Shown in pieces: positions 35,042 to 40,920 of a DNA stretch of 40,920 bases (the stretch's first letter is position 1; each line of letters starts with the position of its first letter). A program made the translations under genes and the position numbers. Source of the DNA: Gemmataceae bacterium (lineage in GTDB: Bacteria; Planctomycetota; Planctomycetia; Gemmatales; Gemmataceae); NCBI GenBank assembly GCA_020847555.1, contig JADLBT010000164.1, positions 1 to 40,920 on the forward strand. The letters run 5' to 3'. A model generated the notes under the pieces. The model made no database searches, had not been told where the DNA came from, and was given only the letters and a program-made list of their open reading frames with translations.

Positions 35042-37330
35042 TTACTTTCCTTGCCCTTTCCCTCGCGGCCAGTTCAGATGGCGGCTCAGGAACGCGAACG
35101 TGCCCTGGCCGTGGATCTCGTGCCCGCCGGAAAAGAACTCGATCGCCGTTCGGTCCGGAATGCGCAGCCGCGCGTAGTGCCGGCGTACCTTCGCGTACTC
35201 GTACGCCACCCGCTCGTCGATGCCGACCCCGTCGTCGTGCCCGCGCTCGACCATGAACGGCCGCGGCGCGATCAGGTACGCCATCTCCGCGTAGTTGAAC
35301 GTGTTCCCCAGGTCGAACTCGTACATCTCGTACTCGCCGGTGAACATGTAGCTGCCGGAGAAGAACAGCGTGACGTTCTTCCAGATCCACTCGTTGAAGT
35401 CGCCCGAGCAGATCGACAGGCAGTAGTCGAGGAGCAGGGCCGGGATGCGCATCGCCACCTTGCCGCCGTACGACAGGCCGTAGTACGCGATGCGGGCCGC
35501 GTCCACGAACGGCAGCGTGCCCAGCCACTGCAAAATCCGCTCGTGCTGGCGGACGATGAACGAGTAGATCGACAGCCTGAGCGGGTTGGCCTTGCGCTGC
35601 AAGACGCGGAAGGCGTCCTTGCCGATGTACGGGTTCTGCGGCGCGAACACGACGTACCCGAGGTTCGCGAGCTGGGCGCCGAACGAGTTGTAGGCGCGCG
35701 TCCGCACCTTCGGGTTGACGATGTCGGCCGGGCGCCCCTCCAGCCCGTGCTGACACACCACCACCGGCCGCCGCTCGCCCGGCTTCAGGTCGTTCGGCAC
35801 CAGCAGGATGCCGAAGCAGAACACGTCCTCGTACAGATCGAGCACCACCTCATAACCCTTCCAGCCCGGCTCGTCGTAGACCAGCCGCGTGCGCACGTTC
35901 ATCGGCCGGTCGGACTTCGGGAGCTTGCCGATTATCTCGTCCCACAACTGATCGCGGTGCGGCTGCACCGCCCTGTCCCACTTCTCCGGCGAGCTGCGGT
36001 CCACCTTCGCGAAGGTTTGCGCGCGGGCGGCTTCCGCCTCGGGAAGGAGGTTCTGGGTGCAGGCGACGAGCTGCTCGAACTGGCGTTTCTGCCGCGGGGT
36101 CGGGTCGAAAGCCTTGCGCCGGTCCTCCGGGGCGTCGGTCGCCTTGCGTACCGTGCCGTCGCCGGTCAGGGCGGCCAGCAGGCGGGGGACCGAGGCGTCG
36201 CCCGTTTCCAGGAACAGGCCGCGGCTGGTCGGGAGTTTCAGGCGGCCGAAGGCCAGCCCGCGCGCCCGCTCGACCTCGGTGCGGACCGCCTGCGGCTCGA
36301 CGCGGGAGGCGATGCGGCCGGGGGCGGCGCCGGCCCGGCCGGGCCGCGGGGAGGGCGGGCCGGTCACCTCGGGGACGTCGGCCTCCGCAACGATCAACGT
36401 GCGCGGCGCCACCAGGGCGGCCAATTCGGCGTCACCGAACGCGCGCAACAGGCCCCACACGTTGCGGTAAATCGGTTCCTGCCACACCCCCTCGCGCGGC
36501 CCGAAGTACCCGCTCACCACTGCCGCTTCGAGCCGCGGATCCAGCGCCGCGGCGTACAGCGCGATCAGCCCGCCCTCGCCGTGGCCGTACACGCCGACCG
36601 GCGGGTGTCCCCTGTCGCGCGTGAACCAGTCCACCGCCGCGAGGACGCGCTGCACCTCGTAGCCGATGACGTGCCGGCCCATCTCGAACGCCATACGGTA
36701 GACGAACTCGCGGTGCGGCTGGTTGGTCGCTCGCCCAACCTTCGGGTTGCCCGACCAGGTGTCCTTGCGGTCGATCAGCACGGGGACGACGACGCGGCAG
36801 CCCTGCTCCGCCAGCCGCCGGGCGAACGGCACCCCGCCCGAAGCCAGGCCAGCGGCCATCTCCGGCGTTGCGTCCGCGTCCGGGACGGCGACGACGCACG
36901 CCCTGACCTTGCCGCGCGGCTCCAGCAGCAGCCCCTCCCCGTCCACTCCGGGCAGCACCGGCCAGCGCACCGCGAAGACCTGGTAGGCGAGGGTTTCCGC
37001 CACCAGGGCCGGCTGGTCGGTGGTGGCGACCAGTTCCATCTCCCGCACCGGCAGGCGCGGGTCGATCACGCCGAGGATTTTCCGCAGGCGCGCCCGGCTC
37101 GGCTCGACGGAGCGAGCGTAGGCGTCGGGGGAGGAGAAGTCCTGCTTCCAGAATTCCTTCCGCCGCGCGACCGACGCCGTCAGCTCGCGCGAGAGGTAGC
37201 GGTCGATGCCCGCAACCATCTGGGCGGCCAGGTCGCCTTTCGCGTCCAGGGGTTTGGTGCCGGGCAGCGGTTGCGCCGCCGCCGGGCGGACGAGCAGAAA
37301 GGTGACCGTCAGAGCCAGGATGCCGCGCAT
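35042..37330 (-). CDS. Secreted tandem alpha/beta-hydrolase (acetyl-xylan-esterase/dienelactone-hydrolase-like)
   Basis: 762 residues from the ATG at 37330, preceded by GAGG at 6 nt. An N-terminal signal peptide (ILALTVTFLLVRPAAAQ) indicates export. Two alpha/beta-hydrolase-like halves follow. In the first the nucleophile elbow reads YGHGEGGLIAL (about 250), with Glu where Ser is expected, so this half is probably inactive or altered. In the second the elbow is intact (YYGLSYGGKVAM, about 618) and the late GGHEIHG (about 739) gives a catalytic His. The second half resembles large planctomycete esterases of the AXE1/dienelactone-hydrolase clan (VVVCQHGLEGRP, FAPQNPYIG). Likely a periplasmic or surface carbohydrate-ester hydrolase; substrate unknown. 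Confidence 0.88.
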   Translation of the reverse strand: MRGILALTVTFLLVRPAAAQPLPGTKPLDAKGDLAAQMVAGIDRYLSRELTASVARRKEFWKQDFSSPDAYARSVEPSRARLRKILGVIDPRLPVREMELVATTDQPALVAETLAYQVFAVRWPVLPGVDGEGLLLEPRGKVRACVVAVPDADATPEMAAGLASGGVPFARRLAEQGCRVVVPVLIDRKDTWSGNPKVGRATNQPHREFVYRMAFEMGRHVIGYEVQRVLAAVDWFTRDRGHPPVGVYGHGEGGLIALYAAALDPRLEAAVVSGYFGPREGVWQEPIYRNVWGLLRAFGDAELAALVAPRTLIVAEADVPEVTGPPSPRPGRAGAAPGRIASRVEPQAVRTEVERARGLAFGRLKLPTSRGLFLETGDASVPRLLAALTGDGTVRKATDAPEDRRKAFDPTPRQKRQFEQLVACTQNLLPEAEAARAQTFAKVDRSSPEKWDRAVQPHRDQLWDEIIGKLPKSDRPMNVRTRLVYDEPGWKGYEVVLDLYEDVFCFGILLVPNDLKPGERRPVVVCQHGLEGRPADIVNPKVRTRAYNSFGAQLANLGYVVFAPQNPYIGKDAFRVLQRKANPLRLSIYSFIVRQHERILQWLGTLPFVDAARIAYYGLSYGGKVAMRIPALLLDYCLSICSGDFNEWIWKNVTLFFSGSYMFTGEYEMYEFDLGNTFNYAEMAYLIAPRPFMVERGHDDGVGIDERVAYEYAKVRRHYARLRIPDRTAIEFFSGGHEIHGQGTFAFLSRHLNWPRGKGQGK

Positions 37331-37918
37331 CGCATACCTCGCCGAAGGGATCCGGGATCGGGCGACCTGTCCAGCGACTATACGGCGCCTGGGCGAGAGC
37401 CGCAAGCAGCAGAGCGTGGGCGAGGAGAGGGCTCTCTCGCTCCTTTGGAGCCTCGATATTGCGCTGCCTTTGCGGCGGGCTCGACGTTACCGTAACGAAT
37501 CAACCTCATCCATTCGGAGCTGTGTGGGAAAAGCCCTTCATCCCGATGGGCAGGATGGTGCCCATTCGCCATCCGCCCAGCTCTCCTACCCATCCCAAAT
37601 CGCCACAGCCGAAAGTTGGAACCATCTATTCGTGCGAGAATACACCTTGCCCGATCGGGTCTGAGCCCGAAGTGCAAGCGAGGATGCTTGCCGCTTCCTC
37701 CGCTTACGCTTCGGGCTCGGATGGTTCCTTGGCGCCGTCCAGGTTTTACGAGCAGCAACGCGTGGCGGGCAAGGAAATGCCTCCCGGAAAGAGCGGCAGG
37801 CGCCGGAGGCGGCACGCGGGTTGCTAATGAGTGAGGGGCATTTGAGCCACCTGGTAACAATTGTGCCCCTTGTCTGGCTTGCTCACCTGCAAATCACTCA
37901 GTTCAAGGAGGACCACCA
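37331..37918. other. 588-bp intergenic region upstream of csrA with inverted repeats
   Basis: No convincing gene. It holds a 13-bp palindrome CGTTAC-C-GTAACG (37485-37497), an imperfect inverted repeat of the GAGCCCGAAGC type common in planctomycete genomes (37663-37684 with 37696-37718), and the structured csrA leader listed separately. Short frames here have no ribosome site or recognisable product. Confidence 0.5.
37828..37900 (+). promoter_or_regulatory. Possible structured csrA leader RNA
   Basis: TGAGTGA (37828-37834) is complementary to TCACTCA (37894-37900), and directly adjacent GGGGCA (37835-37840) is complementary to TGCCCC (37864-37869). The two stems stack on a continuous left arm. 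The structure ends 3 nt before the AAGGAGG ribosome site, whose GGA triplets are the core of CsrA binding sites, so autoregulation is plausible. Confidence 0.4.
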
Positions 37919-38176
37919 ATGCTGGTACTGAGCCGCAAAGCCAGCGAACGGATCGTGATCGGTAACGGTATCGTGGTTACCGTGATCAAGGTGCAAGGTA
38001 ACCAGGTTCGCATCGGCATCGAGGCGCCGGCCGAGGTAGCAATCCGGCGGGCGGAACTCCTCCCCGCCAGCGAGATGGACCCAGTTCCCACAATTAGTCT
38101 GCCAAAGCCCACGGGTGACGTCCCGTGGGCGGTGTGCTGGGAACTTGACCCACAGGCCGCCACCCGTGGACTTTAA
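37919..38176 (+). CDS. csrA: Carbon storage regulator CsrA with an unusual C-terminal tail
   Basis: 85 residues; the ATG follows AAGGAGG by 8 nt. The N-terminal 48 residues are a full CsrA core (MLVLSRKASERIVIG, VKVQGNQVRIGIEAP-like strands, VAIRRAEL), including the Leu4/Arg6 region and the Arg44-type RNA-contact arginine. CsrA dimers bind GGA motifs in mRNA leaders to control translation. Usual length is 60-70 residues. The last 25 or so residues have no counterpart and are encoded by a CCCACGGG hairpin repeat (38107-38130) and a second half-repeat at 38155-38173. The tail looks like repeat readthrough and need not be functional. Single gene, convergent with pgm. Confidence 0.95.
   Translation: MLVLSRKASERIVIGNGIVVTVIKVQGNQVRIGIEAPAEVAIRRAELLPASEMDPVPTISLPKPTGDVPWAVCWELDPQAATRGL
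38107..38130. repeat. GCCCACGGG hairpin inside csrA
   Basis: GCCCACGGG (38107-38115), TGACGT, CCCGTGGGC (38122-38130). Belongs to the same family as 27027-27048. A further CCACCCGTGGACTTT unit at 38159-38173 can also pair with the left arm. It encodes CsrA residues from about 63 onward. Confidence 0.75.
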
Positions 38177-38205
38177 GGGGTTCCTCTCACTCCCTGGCCC
38201 TTGTA

Positions 38206-39855
38206 CTACGCCCCTTCCGACAAGGCCCGATCCACGATCGTCCGGGCCTCACGCACGATGGCGTCGAGGTGGTTCTGCCCCTTGAAGCTCTCCGCGTAGA
38301 TCTTGTAGACGTTCTCGGTTCCCGACGGGCGCGCCGCGAACCATCCATTGGCGGCGACGACCTTCAGCCCGCCTATCGGGGCGCCGTTCCCCGGCGCGTT
38401 CGTGAGCCGCGCAACGATCGCTTCACCCGCCAGTTCCGTCGCCTTGACCCGGTCGGGCGTCAGGCGCTTGAACGCGGCCTTCTGGGCCAGCGTCGCGGGG
38501 GCGTCGATGCGCGTGTAGGACGACGTCCCGAATTCGGCGGTCAGCTCGCGGTAGTGCTCGCCCGGATCCTTGCCGGTGCGCGCCGTGATCTCGGCCGCGA
38601 GCAGGTCGAGGATGATCCCGTCCTTGTCGGTCGTCCAGACCGTCCCGTCCTGGCGCAGAAAACTCGCCCCCGCACTCTCCTCCCCGCCGAAGCAGACCGA
38701 CCCGTCGAACAGTCCCGGCGCAAACCACTTGAACCCGACCGGCACCTCGAGCAGCCTGCGCCCCAGCCCCTGCACCACGCGATCGATCAGCCCGCTCGAC
38801 ACCAGCGTTTTGCCGACCGCCGCCCGTTCGGACCAGCGCGGCCGGTGCGCCAGGAGGTAGCGGATCGCGACGGCGAGGTAGTGATTGGGATTCAGCAGAC
38901 CGACGGATGGAGTGACGATGCCGTGGCGGTCCGCGTCGGGGTCGTTGCCGAACGCGACCCGGAAGCGATCCTTCAGCCCGACCAGGCCAGCCATCGCGTA
39001 GGGACTGGAGCAGTCCATGCGGATCTTGCCGTCGTGGTCCACCGTCATGAACCGGAAGGTCGGGTCGATGGCCGGGTTCACCACCTCCAGGTCGAGCCCG
39101 TACATCTCGCGGATCAGTCCCCAGTACGGTGCGCTGGCGCCGCCGAGCGGATCGACGCCAAGCTTCAACCCCGCCGCGCGGACGGCCTCCAGATCCACGA
39201 CGTTCCCCAGGTCGCGGACGTAGGGCGTGACGTAGTCGTAAGCGCGGCAGGTCGGCGCCTTCAGGGCGGCCTCGTGCGGGACGCGCCGGACCGCGCGGTT
39301 GCCGGCCCGGAGCAGGGCGTTGGCCCGGTCCTGGATCCACTCGGTCACGTCGGTGTCGGCGGGACCGCCGTTGGTCGGGTTGTACTTGAACCCGCCGTCC
39401 GCCGGCGGATTGTGCGACGGAGTGATGACGATGCCGTCCCCCAGCCCGTCCTTCCGCCCGCGGTTGTGCGTCAGGATGGCGTGCGAGATCACCGGGGTCG
39501 GGGTAAAGCCGTCGCCCTGCTGGTAGCGCACCTCGACGTCGTTGGCCGCGAGCACTTCGAGGGCGGTACGCTCGGCCGGGGCCGAGAGGGCATGGGTATC
39601 CTTGCCGAGGAACAGCGGGCCGGTTACTCCCTGGGCGGTCCGATACGCGCAGATCGCCTGGGTGATGGCGAGGATGTGGGCCTCGGTGAACGTGCCGTCG
39701 GCGGACGACCCGCGGTGGCCGCTGGTGCCGAAACTGACCAGCTGCTGCGGGTCGCCCACGTCGGGTCGGCGCTCGTGGTACTCCTTCACGAGCCGGTCCG
39801 GGTCGATCAGCAGATCGGCCGGAGCCGGTTTGCCGGCGAGGGGGGAGAGGGTCAT
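38206..39855 (-). CDS. pgm: Phosphoglucomutase (alpha-D-glucose-specific)
   Basis: 549 residues; the ATG follows CAGGAG at 6-7 nt. It interconverts glucose-1-phosphate and glucose-6-phosphate. Seen: [11 protein letters not shown] (about 41-51), the phospho-serine loop [19 protein letters not shown] (Ser147), a metal-binding aspartate loop of the DPDADRHG type ([11 protein letters not shown]), the sugar-specificity loop [10 protein letters not shown] and the C-terminal phosphate-binding [14 protein letters not shown]. The length and order match the bacterial Pgm (E. coli type). It starts 36 bp after the DUF2090 gene and shares its transcript. Confidence 0.96.
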   Translation of the reverse strand: MTLSPLAGKPAPADLLIDPDRLVKEYHERRPDVGDPQQLVSFGTSGHRGSSADGTFTEAHILAITQAICAYRTAQGVTGPLFLGKDTHALSAPAERTALEVLAANDVEVRYQQGDGFTPTPVISHAILTHNRGRKDGLGDGIVITPSHNPPADGGFKYNPTNGGPADTDVTEWIQDRANALLRAGNRAVRRVPHEAALKAPTCRAYDYVTPYVRDLGNVVDLEAVRAAGLKLGVDPLGGASAPYWGLIREMYGLDLEVVNPAIDPTFRFMTVDHDGKIRMDCSSPYAMAGLVGLKDRFRVAFGNDPDADRHGIVTPSVGLLNPNHYLAVAIRYLLAHRPRWSERAAVGKTLVSSGLIDRVVQGLGRRLLEVPVGFKWFAPGLFDGSVCFGGEESAGASFLRQDGTVWTTDKDGIILDLLAAEITARTGKDPGEHYRELTAEFGTSSYTRIDAPATLAQKAAFKRLTPDRVKATELAGEAIVARLTNAPGNGAPIGGLKVVAANGWFAARPSGTENVYKIYAESFKGQNHLDAIVREARTIVDRALSEGA

Positions 39856-39891
39856 GCGAAACTCCTGCGATCGCCGCGAACAGGCCGCGGC

Positions 39892-40812
39892 CTACGCCTT
39901 GCCCGCGTGGACCTTCTCGAACAGATCCACCCAGCCCCGGTAGGACGCGGCGATGCGCTTGACCGCCTCGTCCCGGGGGATCTTGTTCGCGCGATACTCG
40001 ACCAGCGGGTTCCAGAAGGTCGTCCGGCCGACCGCGAAGCCGATGAAGCCCGGCACGTCGGCAGCCGTCTTCAGCCAGAGACGCACCTTGTTGTCGTCTT
40101 CACCGCGACCCAGCACGATGCAGCCGACCCGGTCGCGCCCGCCGCGCCGCACGGTCGCCACGACCTTCTCGCAATCCTCGCGCCGGTCGAGTCCCTCGAT
40201 CTTCCACACGTCCGCCTCGACGCCCGCGTCTTGCAGGTCGCGGATCGCCTGCACCATCAGGCCCGGCCGTAGCTCCAGGTCGTAGCGTTTCTTATCCCCA
40301 CCGACGCGCTCGAGCTGCGCCTTCTCGGCTGGCACCAGCAACTCGAACATGTACAGCCGGCCGTTCGCGTGCAGGTAGTCTGACAGCTGCTTCAACCGCG
40401 CCGTCTGGCGCTGGTTGGCGCTGGCGTCACCCTCGGGATTGCAGCGCACCAGCACCTTGCAGAACGTCGGGTCGAACGCCTCGATGTGCTTGCCGAAGTC
40501 GGCCCCGTACTCGAAGTCGAACTCGTCCTGCCCACTCTTCTCGGCCGGACAGGCGGTGATGTACCCGTTCGCTCGGGCGTCGCGCAGGATGGCGGCGCCA
40601 AACTGCTCATCGACCAGGATGCCGGCCTTGTCCTTCGGCACGCCACCCGCGATGGCTGCCTTGAGGGCGTCGTAGATCACCTGCTTGACGGCGGCGATCT
40701 CGGCCGTCTGGTCCGGCGTGAGCTTCCCGGACCAGCCGAACATGTTCTTGGAGAACGAGCCGCGGTGGTCGAACGGAAGCACGTAAAGAGGTTTGTCGTA
40801 GCCGATCTTCAT
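39892..40812 (-). CDS. DUF2090-family aldolase-like protein (IolC C-terminal domain type)
   Basis: 306 residues; AAGGAG lies about 9 nt before the ATG. It opens with MKIGYDKPLYVLPFDHRGSF, a motif of the DUF2090 domain that is fused to the C-terminus of some IolC sugar kinases and resembles class I TIM-barrel aldolases. Other blocks are GILVDEQFGAAIL, TACPAEKSGQDEFDFEYG, KVLVRCNPEGD, LYMFELLVP, DVWKIEGLD and GFAVGRTTFWNPL. A 2-deoxy-5-keto-gluconate-6-phosphate aldolase-like role is suggested by the family; it stands as a separate protein here, next to phosphoglucomutase. The ATG overlaps a possible upstream stop by 4 bp (ATGA). Confidence 0.88.
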   Translation of the reverse strand: MKIGYDKPLYVLPFDHRGSFSKNMFGWSGKLTPDQTAEIAAVKQVIYDALKAAIAGGVPKDKAGILVDEQFGAAILRDARANGYITACPAEKSGQDEFDFEYGADFGKHIEAFDPTFCKVLVRCNPEGDASANQRQTARLKQLSDYLHANGRLYMFELLVPAEKAQLERVGGDKKRYDLELRPGLMVQAIRDLQDAGVEADVWKIEGLDRREDCEKVVATVRRGGRDRVGCIVLGRGEDDNKVRLWLKTAADVPGFIGFAVGRTTFWNPLVEYRANKIPRDEAVKRIAASYRGWVDLFEKVHAGKA

Positions 40813-40919
40813 GACGATATCTCCTTCCGCTGTCGTTGGCGACGGACCCGGGTGCTGGTCGAACGGTCGTCTTCCTGGTGGGGCTCGTCCTTGCTATCCA
40901 GCGCCGTCACGATGCAGCC
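40809..40919 (-). CDS. Possible 3' end of an upstream gene, cut by the window edge
   Basis: One - strand frame is open from the window edge to a TGA at 40809-40811 that overlaps the next ATG as ATGA. It reads about 36 residues, rich in Arg, Asp, Glu and Ser, with mostly G/C third positions. The other two frames contain stops. The overlap suggests coupling with the DUF2090 gene, but the stretch is too short and low in complexity to name, and could be leader sequence. Confidence 0.35.
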   Translation of the reverse strand, partial: GCIVTALDSKDEPHQEDDRSTSTRVRRQRQRKEISS

Positions 40920-40920
40920 G

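Noticed and set aside
35051..37495. Long + strand frame opposite the tandem hydrolase
   Set aside because: Antisense shadow; Arg/His/Val-rich with no family resemblance and no ribosome site.
37616..37834. Small + strand frames upstream of csrA
   Set aside because: They cross the GAGCCCGAAGC inverted repeat, lack ribosome sites and have no recognisable product.

Overview
The window comes from a high-GC bacterium that is almost certainly a member of the Planctomycetota, most likely of the Gemmataceae type. This rests on gene content: a Tat-exported sugar-phosphate-isomerase-like protein, a DUF1080 protein, a zinc-ribbon/WD40 membrane protein, a giant secretin with an N-terminal repeat domain, a MoxR/DUF58/VWA operon, a Uma2-family protein, a tandem alpha/beta-hydrolase, and many dispersed GC-rich palindromes. 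The lineage call is an inference; no rRNA or tRNA gene is visible.

Layout: 215-1858 (+) zinc-ribbon/WD40 protein. 2122-8484 (-) exported sugar isomerase, RND efflux pump with its lipoprotein adaptor, and a Nudix hydrolase. 9101-9919 (+) DUF1080 protein. 10009-15039 (-) secretin. 22974-15340 (-) moxR, DUF58 and two large VWA membrane proteins, with a 454-bp module inserted between moxR and the DUF58 gene. That module is a four-helix-bundle (S23-type) gene bounded by perfect 30-bp inverted repeats made of heptamers. 23353-24240 (+) methyltransferase. 28544-24263 (-) NAD synthesis genes (nicotinate phosphoribosyltransferase and NAD synthetase) with a Uma2 gene between them. 34499-28687 (-) an ergothioneine operon. 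37330-34618 (-) a tandem-domain hydrolase and a small membrane protein. 37919-38176 (+) csrA. 40812-38206 (-) a DUF2090 aldolase-like protein and phosphoglucomutase.

The most interesting unit is 28687-34499. egtB and egtD (ergothioneine synthesis) are followed by an ABC ATPase and a permease fused to its own substrate-binding domain, then a CDF metal transporter. From egtD onward every junction is a 4-bp start/stop overlap. The permease-binding-protein fusion has the architecture of the ergothioneine importer EgtU, which suggests one unit for making and importing ergothioneine. A good sigma70-like promoter sits so close to the egtB ATG that the mRNA is probably leaderless.

The second is the S23 module. 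It lies exactly between a moxR stop codon and a DUF58 start codon, which would be 2 bp apart without it, so it looks like a cleanly inserted small element. Several dispersed palindromes also reach into coding sequence and form the C-terminal tails of CsrA and of the CDF transporter.
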